Source: CAZPQV01 sp964588705 (GTDB lineage: Bacteria; Bacteroidota; Bacteroidia; Flavobacteriales; Weeksellaceae). Taken from it: a stretch of DNA of 64,000 nucleotides. The notes beneath the pieces are model-generated. The model made no database searches and was not told where the DNA came from. It saw only the letters and a program-made list of their open reading frames with translations. Positions 25,762-34,649 of this stretch are shown in pieces. Made by a program: the position numbers and the translations under genes. The stretch's first letter is position 1. Each line of letters opens with the position of its first letter. The stretch covers positions 10,865-74,864 of the forward strand of contig CAZPQV010000004.1 of assembly GCA_964588705.1 (NCBI GenBank), given 5' to 3'.

Positions 25762-26625
25762 TTAAATCAGGTTTTCTAAAATAAAATACAAATATACGAC
25801 CGGAGCGCAGATAATAAAACTGTCTAAACGGTCGAGAATTCCGCCGTGGCCGGGGATGATGTTTCCGCTGTCTTTTACACCGAAAGTTCTTTTCAGTTGG
25901 CTTTCAACCAAATCTCCGACCGGTGCAAAAATGGATACAAGCAGTCCTATCACCATCCAATTCCCGCGAAGTCCGGGATAATATTTCTCAATGAAAAAAC
26001 CTAAAATTAAGGTTAAAATAACGCCGCCTGCGAAACCTTCCCAAGTCTTTTTTGGAGAGATTGTGGGAGCCATTTTATGCTTGCCGAACATTCTTCCGCT
26101 GAAATAAGCAAATGAATCACTGGACCAGATCAGGATGAAAACCATAAAGGCTTCCAAGGTGAAAGTTCCGTCGCTGAAAGATGGCAATGCCAATGCAAAA
26201 CCGAAAGTCAGAGCAACATAAATTACTGTAAATATCAGCTTGCCACTGTCTACCAATAGTTCTTTAGTAAATCTGAACAGCGTTACGCAAATAATCAGAA
26301 TCAATAAAAGTGACATTAAATCTGAAAAATTCGGCTCATAAGTAAAGCTTTGAGAAAAATATCTTTTAGAAAAAAGATAGAAAACATATAACGAAGCAGG
26401 ATAAACAAGCCATCGTTCCCAACCTCGTCCAAAATCCATAATGCGGATGCATTCCCAGGTTCCGGCAATCACAAAAAATACGATTAATCCGTAATAAAGT
26501 TGAAACTGTTTTACGTCCGGAAAAATTTTCCCAATAAAGTCTGCTCCGAGTGGAGTGGTACAAAGGACGATTACAAGTCCATAAATGAATCCCGAAATTA
26601 GTCTTTGAAGTAGATTTTTATCCAA
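25762..26625 (-). CDS. cdsA: Phosphatidate cytidylyltransferase
   Basis: 287 residues with seven to eight membrane helices. The CDP-diacylglycerol synthase signature is complete near the C-terminus: SQLKRTFGVKD followed by PGHGGILDRLDS (about residues 235-270). It makes CDP-diacylglycerol from phosphatidate and CTP for all phospholipids. Located between the LUD gene and psd in a tight minus-strand series. Confidence 0.94.
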   Translation of the reverse strand: MDKNLLQRLISGFIYGLVIVLCTTPLGADFIGKIFPDVKQFQLYYGLIVFFVIAGTWECIRIMDFGRGWERWLVYPASLYVFYLFSKRYFSQSFTYEPNFSDLMSLLLILIICVTLFRFTKELLVDSGKLIFTVIYVALTFGFALALPSFSDGTFTLEAFMVFILIWSSDSFAYFSGRMFGKHKMAPTISPKKTWEGFAGGVILTLILGFFIEKYYPGLRGNWMVIGLLVSIFAPVGDLVESQLKRTFGVKDSGNIIPGHGGILDRLDSFIICAPVVYLYFILENLI

Positions 26626-26661
26626 AATTTTCAGTTTAATAAAAATAAAAGCCCGATGATA

Positions 26662-27243
26662 TTAGTCTTCGAGCAAAAGTAAGAAAAGTTTGGTATTGTC
26701 TTTATTCTGGGTGTCGAGCTTCGACTGACTTCCACTGATGGAAGTAAGATTCTTAAGAGTTCCCCTGCGTTTTACCTTGCTCATGGCGTCGCCCAAATTG
26801 GTAACGATTTGCGAAACGTTGGCCATAATGATAATCTTTTCCGGCAGTCTCGAGGAATGGTAGTGCAGAATATTGTTGTGCGAAAGCATGATTCTTCCGT
26901 CGTATGCAATAAGATATTCGCAAGTGATGAATGCTGCATCGTTAAAAAGTTCGAGGTCTTTGGTGTAAGGAACTTTCACTACATCAAGGAAGTTTTTCAG
27001 ATCTTCGTCGCAGCAAAACACCGAATTGATGCCTTCGATTTTTATAATCTGATTGAGAACCTGCAGAGCTTCAGCTTCATCCTGGCAATAATTGAAGAAT
27101 CCTCCGGAGTGTGTGAACAATTGGGCAAACTTATAATCGAGGTCAGCGTTTTTCAACTGGTCTCCAAGTTTTACCAAATCATTATCGTCATCAACTTCCG
27201 GATGATTTAAAATTTTACCAACAAATTTTCTGAATAAACTCAA
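26662..27243 (-). CDS. LUD-domain (LutC/YkgG-type) protein
   Basis: 193 residues resembling the C subunit of the lactate-utilisation LutABC complex: FTCEYLIAYDGRIMLSHNN-type core, and the late segment RGTLKNLTSISGSQSKLDTQ. Lutable partners LutA and LutB are absent here, so a lactate role is unproven. In Bacteroidota a solitary LUD protein is often found between ftsH and cdsA, as in this window. Cytoplasmic. Confidence 0.78.
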   Translation of the reverse strand: MSLFRKFVGKILNHPEVDDDNDLVKLGDQLKNADLDYKFAQLFTHSGGFFNYCQDEAEALQVLNQIIKIEGINSVFCCDEDLKNFLDVVKVPYTKDLELFNDAAFITCEYLIAYDGRIMLSHNNILHYHSSRLPEKIIIMANVSQIVTNLGDAMSKVKRRGTLKNLTSISGSQSKLDTQNKDNTKLFLLLLED

Positions 27244-27303
27244 TTTTTTGTTCTTAGATTAGATTATATTAACACAAAAATAGAAAATATATTTTATTGA
27301 AAA

Positions 27304-27346
27304 ACAAATCCTGACTTAATTCTTTACATTAAATCAGGATTTGTTT
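27304..27346 (-). terminator. Terminator after ftsH
   Basis: Long stem ACAAATCCTGA/TCAGGATTTGT between ftsH and the LUD gene, with a T run on the minus strand; it sets ftsH apart from cdsA-psd. Confidence 0.75.
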
Positions 27347-27348
27347 GA

Positions 27349-29325
27349 TTATTCTTTTTCAGCACCTTCAGGATTCAGAACGTTACCGTGATCTTCAGGA
27401 TTGTCAATCCCCGAAACCGGATGCTCTGTAAGTTCAGGGTCCCATGCCCTCTGACCGAAAATTTCCTCAAGATCTTCACGGAAGATTACTTCTTTTTCGA
27501 GCAGTTTAGTCGCTAAAGCATCCAGTTTTTCGCGGTTGTCTCTTAGGATCTGAAGAGCTCTCTGATATTGAGTTTCGATGATTCCCGAGATTTCCTGATC
27601 GATTACTTTCGCCGTTTCTTCGGAGTAAGGTTTCCCAAAACTGTACTCGCTCTGCCCCGAACTGTCGTAGTAAGAAATGTTTCCTACTTTGTCGTTTAGT
27701 CCGTAGATTGTAACCATGGCCTGCGCCTGTTTTGTAACTCTTTCCAAGTCGGAAAGTGCACCGGTAGAAATATTTCCGAAAACAGCTTCTTCAGCTGCTC
27801 TACCTCCAAGCGTGGCACAGATCTCGTCGCTCATTTGCTCCGTAGTTGTTAAAGATCTCTCTTCCGGTAAATACCATGCAGCGCCAAGTGAACGCCCTCT
27901 CGGAACGATGGTTACTTTCAGAAGCGGCGCTGCGTGCTCCACAAGCCAAGAAATGGTTGCATGACCGGCTTCGTGATAAGCCACACGTCTCTTTTCAGAA
28001 GGTTTAATGGCTTTATTTTTCTTTTCAAGACCTCCGATAATTCTGTCAACAGCATCCAGGAAATCCTGTTTTGTAACAGAATCGTGATTGTTTCTTGCCG
28101 CAATTAAAGCAGCTTCGTTACATACGTTTGCGATATCAGCACCGCTAAATCCGGGAGTTTGTTTTGAAAGAAAATCTCTGTCAACATCCGGGCTCAGTTT
28201 AATTTTAGCTAAATGAACATCAAAAATCTGACGTCTCTCGTGCAATTCCGGCAGATCTACATAAATCGAACGGTCGAAACGTCCGGCTCTCATCAATGCT
28301 TTATCCAAAATATCAGCACGGTTGGTTGCTGCCATTACAATAACGTTGGTATCAGTACCGAAACCGTCCATTTCGGTCAGTAGTTGGTTCAGCGTATTTT
28401 CTCTTTCGTCGTTTCCGCCGGTGATGTTTCCTCTGCCTCTCGCTCTACCGATCGCATCAATTTCATCAATGAAAATAATTGCAGGAGATTTTGCTTTTGC
28501 CTGTGCAAATAAATCTCTTACTCTGGAGGCACCAACACCCACAAACATCTCCACAAAATCAGAACCTGAAAGTGAGAAGAACGGTACTTTTGCTTCGCCG
28601 GCAACGGCTTTCGCCAATAATGTTTTACCGGTTCCCGGAGGCCCTACCAGAAGAACTCCTTTCGGGATTTTACCTCCAAGTTTGGTGTATTTTTCTGAAT
28701 TTTTCAGGAAATCTACCACTTCCTGAACCTCTTCTTTTGCACCTTCCAATCCGGCAACATCTTTAAAAGTTACCTGAATTTTTTCTTTCTCATCAAACAG
28801 TTTAGCACGGGATTTTCCGATTGAGAAAATCTGTCCGCCGGGACCTCCGCCACCGCCACCCATTCTTCTGAACAGGAAGAAATAGAATAAACCAAGCACT
28901 GCAACCCAAATAAGGATGGTGAAAATAAGTTCTCCGAATGGACTTTTGCCCATCCCGAATTCCATTTTTGTTGCGATATTTGGATTGGTCTTTTTCAGTT
29001 CGTTATATCTTTCCTGGAAAAGTTTCAGGTCTCCGTATGTAAATGAGTAATCTGCTCCCGGCTGAAGTTCCAAAGCCGCGAACGGAGAGTTGTCTTTTTT
29101 GTTTTTTACAAGTTCATTTTTTGCCGCCTGCGTAAGGAAAACATCTGCCTTGTCGATGTCTTTAAACACCATTACCTCCTGCACTTTGCCTTCCTGCACT
29201 AACTGATAAAACTGCTCCTCATCTATCTTTGCGCCTTCTGTGTTCGAAAGCATGGGCTGCAGAAAGAGGAAAAGTATTACCGCTATCGCAATTGGAAAAA
29301 ACCAGTTAAATCCTTTATTGTTCAT
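27349..29325 (-). CDS. ftsH: ATP-dependent zinc metalloprotease FtsH
   Basis: 658 residues. Two membrane helices (about 7-22 and 128-150) flank a periplasmic domain; the second is followed by a glycine-rich stretch (GGGGGGPGGQ). AAA+ domain: Walker A GPPGTGKT (about 225-232), Walker B IIFIDEIDAIG, SRH with arginine finger (NRADILDKALMRAGRFDR). Zinc site HEAGH at about 449-453. It degrades misassembled membrane proteins and some soluble ones. It follows rsfS by 43 bases; both are probably cotranscribed. Confidence 0.97.
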   Translation of the reverse strand: MNNKGFNWFFPIAIAVILFLFLQPMLSNTEGAKIDEEQFYQLVQEGKVQEVMVFKDIDKADVFLTQAAKNELVKNKKDNSPFAALELQPGADYSFTYGDLKLFQERYNELKKTNPNIATKMEFGMGKSPFGELIFTILIWVAVLGLFYFFLFRRMGGGGGGPGGQIFSIGKSRAKLFDEKEKIQVTFKDVAGLEGAKEEVQEVVDFLKNSEKYTKLGGKIPKGVLLVGPPGTGKTLLAKAVAGEAKVPFFSLSGSDFVEMFVGVGASRVRDLFAQAKAKSPAIIFIDEIDAIGRARGRGNITGGNDERENTLNQLLTEMDGFGTDTNVIVMAATNRADILDKALMRAGRFDRSIYVDLPELHERRQIFDVHLAKIKLSPDVDRDFLSKQTPGFSGADIANVCNEAALIAARNNHDSVTKQDFLDAVDRIIGGLEKKNKAIKPSEKRRVAYHEAGHATISWLVEHAAPLLKVTIVPRGRSLGAAWYLPEERSLTTTEQMSDEICATLGGRAAEEAVFGNISTGALSDLERVTKQAQAMVTIYGLNDKVGNISYYDSSGQSEYSFGKPYSEETAKVIDQEISGIIETQYQRALQILRDNREKLDALATKLLEKEVIFREDLEEIFGQRAWDPELTEHPVSGIDNPEDHGNVLNPEGAEKE

Positions 29326-29368
29326 TATCTTTTGTCTTACGTGTTAAGAGATTTCTCTTCTGTTTTTA

Positions 29369-29737
29369 TTAAAGTTGGTTTTCAATTTCTGTGATTTTTG
29401 CATCTCCCCAAAGCTCTTCGATGTCGTAATATGAGCGGGTTTCTCTTTGGAAGATGTGTACAACTACCGATACAAAATCCATCAGAATCCATAAAGCTGT
29501 TTCGGTTCCCTCTACATGCCAAGGACGTTCTTTAAGATCGTTTCGTGTTTTTTTCTCGATGTTTCCTGCGATGGCGTTTACCTGTGTGTTGGAGTTTCCG
29601 CTGCAGATGATGAAAGTTTCTGCTACTGAGTTTTCAATATTGGAAAGGTCAAATATTTTGATGTCTTCACCTTTTGTATCTTGTATCGCGTCAACGATTG
29701 TATCGATTAATTGTTGTTTTTGTGTATTTTTACTCAT
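29369..29737 (-). CDS. rsfS: Ribosomal silencing factor RsfS
   Basis: 122 residues, typical of RsfS/Iojap: DLSNIENSVAETFIICSGNSNTQVNAIA near residue 30, then RPWHVEGTETALWILMDFVSVVVHIF (two blocks) and YYDIEELWGDA close to the C-terminus. It binds L14 and blocks joining of ribosomal subunits in starvation. Divergent to birA. Confidence 0.95.
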   Translation of the reverse strand: MSKNTQKQQLIDTIVDAIQDTKGEDIKIFDLSNIENSVAETFIICSGNSNTQVNAIAGNIEKKTRNDLKERPWHVEGTETALWILMDFVSVVVHIFQRETRSYYDIEELWGDAKITEIENQL

Positions 29738-29758
29738 TCAATGAAATAGGTTAATCTG

Positions 29759-29766
29759 CAAATTTA
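29759..29766 (-). promoter_or_regulatory. −7 element TAAATTTG of rsfS-ftsH
   Basis: Exact minus-strand TAnnTTTG 21 bases before the rsfS ATG, inside the 87-base divergent spacer with birA. Confidence 0.55.
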
Positions 29767-29824
29767 TCGTTTTTGTTTCATTTAAATCTGATATTTAGCC
29801 TTTTAAAGTTATAAAGTTTTCTTA

Positions 29825-30538
29825 ATGTTTCCACTTTTTTATATAAATGAATGCCTTTCTACCAATGATGATATTATCAATTATTTGAAAGAATATGGCG
29901 AAAACCTTGCACTTTATACATTTAACCAAACGAAAGGAAAAGGACAATATGGAAACACTTGGGAATCACCTGTCAATCAGAATCTTGCTTATAGTTTGGC
30001 TTTAAAAAGCACTGAATCTCAGCTGTCCGATAGTTTATTCAATTTCTGTACCGCTGTTATTCTAAGGCGTTTTCTTGACAAATTGACCCGAAAAGAAGTG
30101 GACATAAAGTGGCCGAACGATATGATCCTAAACGGTAAAAAGATTTCAGGAATGCTGATTGAAAAAAAGAAAGTTGGAGGAGAAATTCATTTCATTATTG
30201 GAATCGGAATTAATGTATTGCAGACCGATTTCAGGCACTTACCCAAAGCAGGCTCGCTGTTTACGCAGACAGGAATTGAATTTGACTTAAAGGATTTTAC
30301 CGAAAAACTTCACTCAGAACTTTCAGAAGGTTATCTTTCAATGAGGTCTGAAGATGAGATTTTAGAAGAGTTTAATGCGTATTTATTCAGAAAGGATAAA
30401 ATTTCGGTTTTTGAAAAAGAGGGTGTGCGACAAAATGGCATAATAAAATATGCTGACAAAAGTGGTTTTCTGTGGATTGATTTGGAAAATGAAGGTCTAC
30501 AGAAATTTTATCACAAAGAAATTGAACTTCTCTACTGA
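29825..30538 (+). CDS. birA: Biotin--[acetyl-CoA-carboxylase] ligase
   Basis: 237 residues, the short form without an N-terminal DNA-binding domain, so it is an enzyme and not a repressor. The nucleotide/biotin loop reads KGKGQYGNTWESP (about 38-50, variant of the family GRGRxGRxW), and KWPNDMILNGKKISGMLIE and IIGIGINV follow. It attaches biotin to the carboxylase carrier protein. Its 3' end overlaps the convergent permease gene by seven bases. Confidence 0.92.
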   Translation: MFPLFYINECLSTNDDIINYLKEYGENLALYTFNQTKGKGQYGNTWESPVNQNLAYSLALKSTESQLSDSLFNFCTAVILRRFLDKLTRKEVDIKWPNDMILNGKKISGMLIEKKKVGGEIHFIIGIGINVLQTDFRHLPKAGSLFTQTGIEFDLKDFTEKLHSELSEGYLSMRSEDEILEEFNAYLFRKDKISVFEKEGVRQNGIIKYADKSGFLWIDLENEGLQKFYHKEIELLY

Positions 30539-31629
30539 TTTGCTCTTTTAAAATAAAGAATTGCAGCAAGCGGACCGAAAACGATGTTTGGCAGCCACAT
30601 TGCTAAAAGCGGAGGAAGCGTTTTGTTTTCAGAAACTACTTTCAGCGCCTCAAAAGAGAATACAAAAACGAATGCCAACGAAATTCCAATCGCAAGATTT
30701 ACACCTAAACCACCACGTTTTTTAGCAGATGCCAACGACAGTGCCAAAATGGTGAGAATGATGATGGCCACGGGCATTGAAGTCCTTGTATAAAGTTCGT
30801 TAAGGTAGAAATTGAGGTTTTTGTTTCCTTTTTCTTTTTCCTGATTAATTAGTCGAATAAGTTCCGGAGTGGTTTTGGTTTGGCCTAAAAGTTCATCAGG
30901 AAAAAGTTCTTCAGGAGTGTGCCCGAATTTCATTTCTTTGGTCTCGCCATTGCCTAGTATTTCGGTGTCTTTGGTGCCGGCTTTTTTCTCTAAGTAAGCA
31001 CTGATGATGAAGGCTTGTTTTTTATCGTCCCAAAAAATTTCGTTTCCAGTTACCTGATGCAGAAGCTTTCTGTTTTTGTCAAATTTCTGCCATCTGAAAC
31101 TTGAGCCACGCTTTTCCTTACGGTTATAATTGTTGATAAAGATGTATTCGGTTGGCGAAAGTTGGGTTGCAATCTCAGTATTTCCCAAAATTTTCTCGCG
31201 GTCAACTTCATTATAAGTGTAAACTTCAAGTTTGTTTTTTTGAATATTTGCCCAAGGCAAAAGAAAGTGATTAGTCGCAAGAGCGAAAACCGCAATCAGA
31301 CCGGAAGCTATAAAATATGGCCGAGCAAATCTGTGAAAACTCGCTCCACTACTGATGATGGCAACGATTTCAGTATTGTTTGCCATTCTGGAAGTGAAGT
31401 AAATCACCGAAATAAAAACCAGAATTGACATAAAGGTAATTACAAGATAAACCATCCAAAACGGATAGAAATTCAGCAGGAAATACCCAACGGAAAATCC
31501 GTTCCCTTCAATCCTTGGTGATTTCGACTGAACATCGATTACCACAACAATTACGGACAGCAACAGCAACATAAACCCAAGAGTTCCCAGGTACTTTTTG
31601 ATGATGTATTTGTCAATAATTGTAAACAT
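30532..31629 (-). CDS. LptF/LptG-family permease
   Basis: 365 residues: three N-terminal membrane helices (about 10-30, 55-75, 100-120), a large periplasmic β-rich domain (about 125-265) and three C-terminal helices (about 275-360), the standard YjgP/YjgQ layout. It starts FTIIDKYIIKKYLGT, the family opening. It would form the LptB2FG lipopolysaccharide-extraction pump; whether it is F or G cannot be decided and no partner or lptB is nearby. It lies downstream of tgt on the same strand, as in other Bacteroidota. Confidence 0.9.
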   Translation of the reverse strand: MFTIIDKYIIKKYLGTLGFMLLLLSVIVVVIDVQSKSPRIEGNGFSVGYFLLNFYPFWMVYLVITFMSILVFISVIYFTSRMANNTEIVAIISSGASFHRFARPYFIASGLIAVFALATNHFLLPWANIQKNKLEVYTYNEVDREKILGNTEIATQLSPTEYIFINNYNRKEKRGSSFRWQKFDKNRKLLHQVTGNEIFWDDKKQAFIISAYLEKKAGTKDTEILGNGETKEMKFGHTPEELFPDELLGQTKTTPELIRLINQEKEKGNKNLNFYLNELYTRTSMPVAIIILTILALSLASAKKRGGLGVNLAIGISLAFVFVFSFEALKVVSENKTLPPLLAMWLPNIVFGPLAAILYFKRANQ

Positions 31630-31693
31630 TGCTAATGCGTGCTAAACTACACTTTATTTTTTTTCCAACCTCCTACTTCTAACTCCCAACTTC

Positions 31694-32830
31694 TTACAGT
31701 CTCTGCCTTAAAACCGGCACCACCGAATCTTTCCACTGATAGAAATCTCCGGCCAAAATATGCTCTCTCGCCACTTTCACCAAATCGAGATAAAAAGCAA
31801 GATTGTGGATGGAAGCGATTTGCTTTGCAAGATATTCTTTCGATACAAAAAGGTGTCTTACATATGCTTTCGAGTATTCTTTATCTACAAAACTTGTCCC
31901 AAATTCGTCAAGTGGAGAGAAATCGTTTTTCCATTTCTCATTTTTCAGATTCATCACACCTTGCCACGAGAATAGCATTGCGTTTCGTGCGTTTCTTGTC
32001 GGCATTACGCAATCCATCATATCAACGCCAAGACCGATGCTTTCGAGGATATTCCACGGCGTTCCAACACCCATCAGATATCTTGGTTTTTCTTTTGGAA
32101 GAACGTCGGTGACTTCATTGGTGATGCGATACATTTCTTCTTCAGGTTCACCTACGGAAAGTCCGCCGATGGCATTTCCGTCCGCATTTTGTTCCGAAAT
32201 AAATTCGGCGGAAATTTTTCTTAAATCTGAATAGGTTGATCCCTGCACAATAGGGAATAATCTCTGCTTGTGACCGTAAAGTTCCGGATTTTCCTCGCAC
32301 CATTCAATGCATCTTTTCAGCCAGCGGTGCGTCATTTCCATCGAATCTTTTGCCTGATTGTATTCACAAGGATAAGGCGTACATTCATCAAAAGCCATGA
32401 AAATATCTGCTCCAATCTGACGCTGGATTTCCATAGATTTTTCAGGGGAAATAAAGTGATAGCTTCCGTCGATATGCGATTTGAATTTTACACCTTCTTC
32501 CGACATTTTTCTGCTGTCTGAAAGCGAAAAAACCTGATAACCACCGGAATCTGTAAGAATTGGTAAATCCCAGTTCATAAACTTGTGAAGTCCGCCCGCT
32601 TCCTGCATCACTTCCATTTTCGGACGAAGATAAAGGTGATAAGTATTGCCCAGAATAATCTGTGCTTTGATGTCTTCTTTCAGTTCACGCTGGTGTACTG
32701 TTTTCACTGAAGCCACCGTTCCAACAGGCATGAAAATAGGGGTTTCTACCTTTCCGTGGTCTGTAGATAAAACGCCTGCTCTGGCTTTGCTTTCCGAATT
32801 TTTTACAATATCAAAAAATCTGTTCTCCAT
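31694..32830 (-). CDS. tgt: tRNA-guanine(34) transglycosylase lacking the zinc cysteines
   Basis: 378 residues, full length. Catalytic region MNWDLPILTDSGGYQVFSLS near residue 90 and VDMMDCVMPTRNARNAMLFSW near 265 mark the enzyme that exchanges guanine 34 for preQ1 in queuosine tRNAs. In E. coli Tgt a CxCxxC cluster follows (LDPECDCYTCRNYSRAY); here the same place reads LDEFGTSFVDKEYSKAY with no cysteine, although the later IHN histidine remains. So it is probably a zinc-independent variant. Three bases separate it from the DUF4296 gene upstream. Confidence 0.94.
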   Translation of the reverse strand: MENRFFDIVKNSESKARAGVLSTDHGKVETPIFMPVGTVASVKTVHQRELKEDIKAQIILGNTYHLYLRPKMEVMQEAGGLHKFMNWDLPILTDSGGYQVFSLSDSRKMSEEGVKFKSHIDGSYHFISPEKSMEIQRQIGADIFMAFDECTPYPCEYNQAKDSMEMTHRWLKRCIEWCEENPELYGHKQRLFPIVQGSTYSDLRKISAEFISEQNADGNAIGGLSVGEPEEEMYRITNEVTDVLPKEKPRYLMGVGTPWNILESIGLGVDMMDCVMPTRNARNAMLFSWQGVMNLKNEKWKNDFSPLDEFGTSFVDKEYSKAYVRHLFVSKEYLAKQIASIHNLAFYLDLVKVAREHILAGDFYQWKDSVVPVLRQRL

Positions 32831-32833
32831 AAA

Positions 32834-33211
32834 TTATCTGGCAAGTTCGGGCATGTTTTTATTTAATTCCTTTTCCCGTTTTTCGAAAAATGCTTCTGCT
32901 TCCGGATCCAAATCTTTTACAATTTCCTGTGCTTTGCTGAAAATTTTATCAAGTTTTCGGGGATCGGCAACATAATAGGTGTAGCTCTCTGAGAATTGCT
33001 TAGCAGTTACATTATGTTTTTTCAAAATATATCTGGAGCCGGTTTCTAAATTTCCGCCAACGTTTAAGAAACTCATCTGGTCGTTCACGGCAAAATCTGC
33101 AATCAGTTCAGCCATTTTATCGTCAGAAATAAGGTTGGAAGGTTTGTTGATTGGCTTTGCATCTTTACACGAAACTAAAATCAAAACCAATAGAAATATC
33201 AGTTTTCTCAT
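32834..33211 (-). CDS. DUF4296 lipoprotein
   Basis: 125 residues starting MRKLIFLLVLILVSC with the lipid-attachment Cys15. The rest is helical and charged, with the family-like segment DDKMAELIADFAVNDQ and YYVADPRKLDKIFSKA. The ATG at 33211 overlaps the TGA of the upstream mannose synthase gene in the ATGA arrangement, which favours this start over the longer frame. Function unknown; DUF4296 genes are often located between this glycosyltransferase and tgt. Confidence 0.82.
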   Translation of the reverse strand: MRKLIFLLVLILVSCKDAKPINKPSNLISDDKMAELIADFAVNDQMSFLNVGGNLETGSRYILKKHNVTAKQFSESYTYYVADPRKLDKIFSKAQEIVKDLDPEAEAFFEKREKELNKNMPELAR

Positions 33212-33924
33212 AGTGTTCCGATTAATGCTTTCCATCTCAGTTTTAGGATTCCGAAAACGGCTTCGCCGATAATACCGCCGTTCATTTTGCTTTCACCCAA
33301 AAGTCTGTTGGTGAAAATAATTGGAACTTCCACGATTTTTAGTCCTTTTTTGAAAACACGGTATTTCATTTCTACCTGAAAACCGTAGCCTTTCAGTTTT
33401 ATTTTATCCAAACCTATGGCTTCAAGCGTTTCTCTCTTAAAACAAACAAATCCGGCGGTGGTATCGTGCACCGGAATTCCGAGAATAAATCTTACATATC
33501 CCGATGCAAAATAAGAAAGCAGAACCCTTCCCATTGGCCAGTTTACCACATTTACACCCTGAGAATATCTTGATCCTACGGACATATCGGCGTTTTTACA
33601 GGCTTCGTAAAGACGAGGTAAATCGTTGGGGTTGTGGGAGAAATCGGCATCCATTTCGAAAATATAATCGTATTGGTTTTCAATTGCCCATTTAAATCCG
33701 TGGATGTAGGCTTTTCCCAAGCCGTCCTTCACTTTTCTTCCCGTTAAATGAAGAACATTCGGGAATTCGTTCTGAAGGTTCTTTACGATTTCTGCCGTTC
33801 CGTCGGGCGAAGAGTCGTCTACCACAAGCACATGGAAATCCTGCTCAAGATTAAAGACAGCTTTAATGATGGCTTCTATGTTTTCCTTTTCGTTGTAGGT
33901 TGGTATGATGACGAGTTTCTTCAT
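33208..33924 (-). CDS. Polyprenol-phosphate mannose synthase (DPM1-like GT2)
   Basis: 238 residues, no membrane anchor. GT2 fold with IIPTYNEKENIEAII at the N-terminus, the DDSSPDGTAEIV segment, and DADFSHNPNDLP, the metal-binding DxD-like motif with family-specific context of DPM1. It transfers mannose from GDP-mannose to a polyprenyl phosphate for protein or surface glycosylation. GDP-mannose would come from ManC (12072-13154). Coupled to the DUF4296 gene by a four-base overlap. Confidence 0.88.
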   Translation of the reverse strand: MKKLVIIPTYNEKENIEAIIKAVFNLEQDFHVLVVDDSSPDGTAEIVKNLQNEFPNVLHLTGRKVKDGLGKAYIHGFKWAIENQYDYIFEMDADFSHNPNDLPRLYEACKNADMSVGSRYSQGVNVVNWPMGRVLLSYFASGYVRFILGIPVHDTTAGFVCFKRETLEAIGLDKIKLKGYGFQVEMKYRVFKKGLKIVEVPIIFTNRLLGESKMNGGIIGEAVFGILKLRWKALIGTL

Positions 33925-33932
33925 ATAGTTTG

Positions 33933-33940
33933 CAAAGATA
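33933..33940 (-). promoter_or_regulatory. −7 element TATCTTTG of the mannose synthase operon
   Basis: Exact minus-strand TAnnTTTG with eight bases to the ATG, so the mRNA is nearly leaderless. It would serve mannose synthase-DUF4296-tgt-permease. A divergent box is at 33980-33987. Confidence 0.55.
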
Positions 33941-33979
33941 ATCTATTTTGCAAAGAGTTTTTCCGATTATTTTTATTCT

Positions 33980-33987
33980 TACTTTTG
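33980..33987 (+). promoter_or_regulatory. −7 element TACTTTTG of the DUF4271 gene
   Basis: Exact TAnnTTTG 14 bases before the TTG at 34002. It sits inside the longer open frame and so argues for the later start. Confidence 0.5.
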
Positions 33988-34001
33988 CAAAAAATATTCC
34001 T

Positions 34002-34640
34002 TTGATAAGACTTACGGAAAATAATGACTGGGTAATTTTTATTTTGCTGGCTTCAGTGCTGGTTTTTGTCATTGTTCTCAAGTACCTGCAAAGACAAGCC
34101 GGATTGAGAGAGTTTTTTGTACAAAACTTCATCGATTCGGGAAATATTTTTCCAACCTGGCTGATTATTTCTTCGATTTATATTGTGCTTCTCTCAACAT
34201 TAATATCACAATACACGCTTATACCAAGATATATAGAAGAAATCAGTTTGTTAGATTTATCACTTAATAAATTTGGTTTTACTTTTCTGGCAATTTCATT
34301 GTTTTACTTCGTGAAATTCATGGGGAGTTTCTTTTTTTATTCTTCCATTGGACAGGATAAAAAATGGGGAAGACTGTATTTTGTAAGTTCAAAGTTCTAT
34401 TTTGCGGTTTCACTGCTGCTGATTGCCGGCATTCTCATCAATTATTATTTTGATATCGATAAGGAAAAATTTTTGCAGATAATTATCCTAACATCACTGT
34501 TTATTTTCATCTTCAAACTGCTGTTTTACGGTTTTAATAAAAATTACATTTTGCCGGATGAATGGTATTACAAAATTTTGTATATTTGCACCCTGCAATT
34601 TGCACCGTTATTAGCGCTGTGGAAATTGCTCTTTTTTTAA
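34002..34640 (+). CDS. DUF4271 membrane protein
   Basis: 212 residues from TTG 34002, reading (M)IRLTENNDWVIFILLASVLV, which matches the start of the family; the upstream frame (33948) would include the promoter box. Five to six membrane helices, first at about 9-27. The C-terminal part contains YGFNKNYILPDEWYYKILYICTLQFAPL. Usually encoded before hemD in Flavobacteria, as here with a gap of 9 bases; function unknown. Confidence 0.82.
   Translation: MIRLTENNDWVIFILLASVLVFVIVLKYLQRQAGLREFFVQNFIDSGNIFPTWLIISSIYIVLLSTLISQYTLIPRYIEEISLLDLSLNKFGFTFLAISLFYFVKFMGSFFFYSSIGQDKKWGRLYFVSSKFYFAVSLLLIAGILINYYFDIDKEKFLQIIILTSLFIFIFKLLFYGFNKNYILPDEWYYKILYICTLQFAPLLALWKLLFF
34581..34588 (+). promoter_or_regulatory. 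Internal −7-like element TATATTTG before hemD1
   Basis: Exact TAnnTTTG within the end of the DUF4271 gene, 61 bases before hemD. It could give an extra hemD transcript; an exact match inside coding AT-rich DNA may also be chance. Confidence 0.3.
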
Positions 34641-34649
34641 AAAAAATTG

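Noticed and set aside
33948..34001. N-terminal extension of the DUF4271 protein
   Set aside because: Contains the −7 box TACTTTTG and no homologous start; TTG 34002 fits better.
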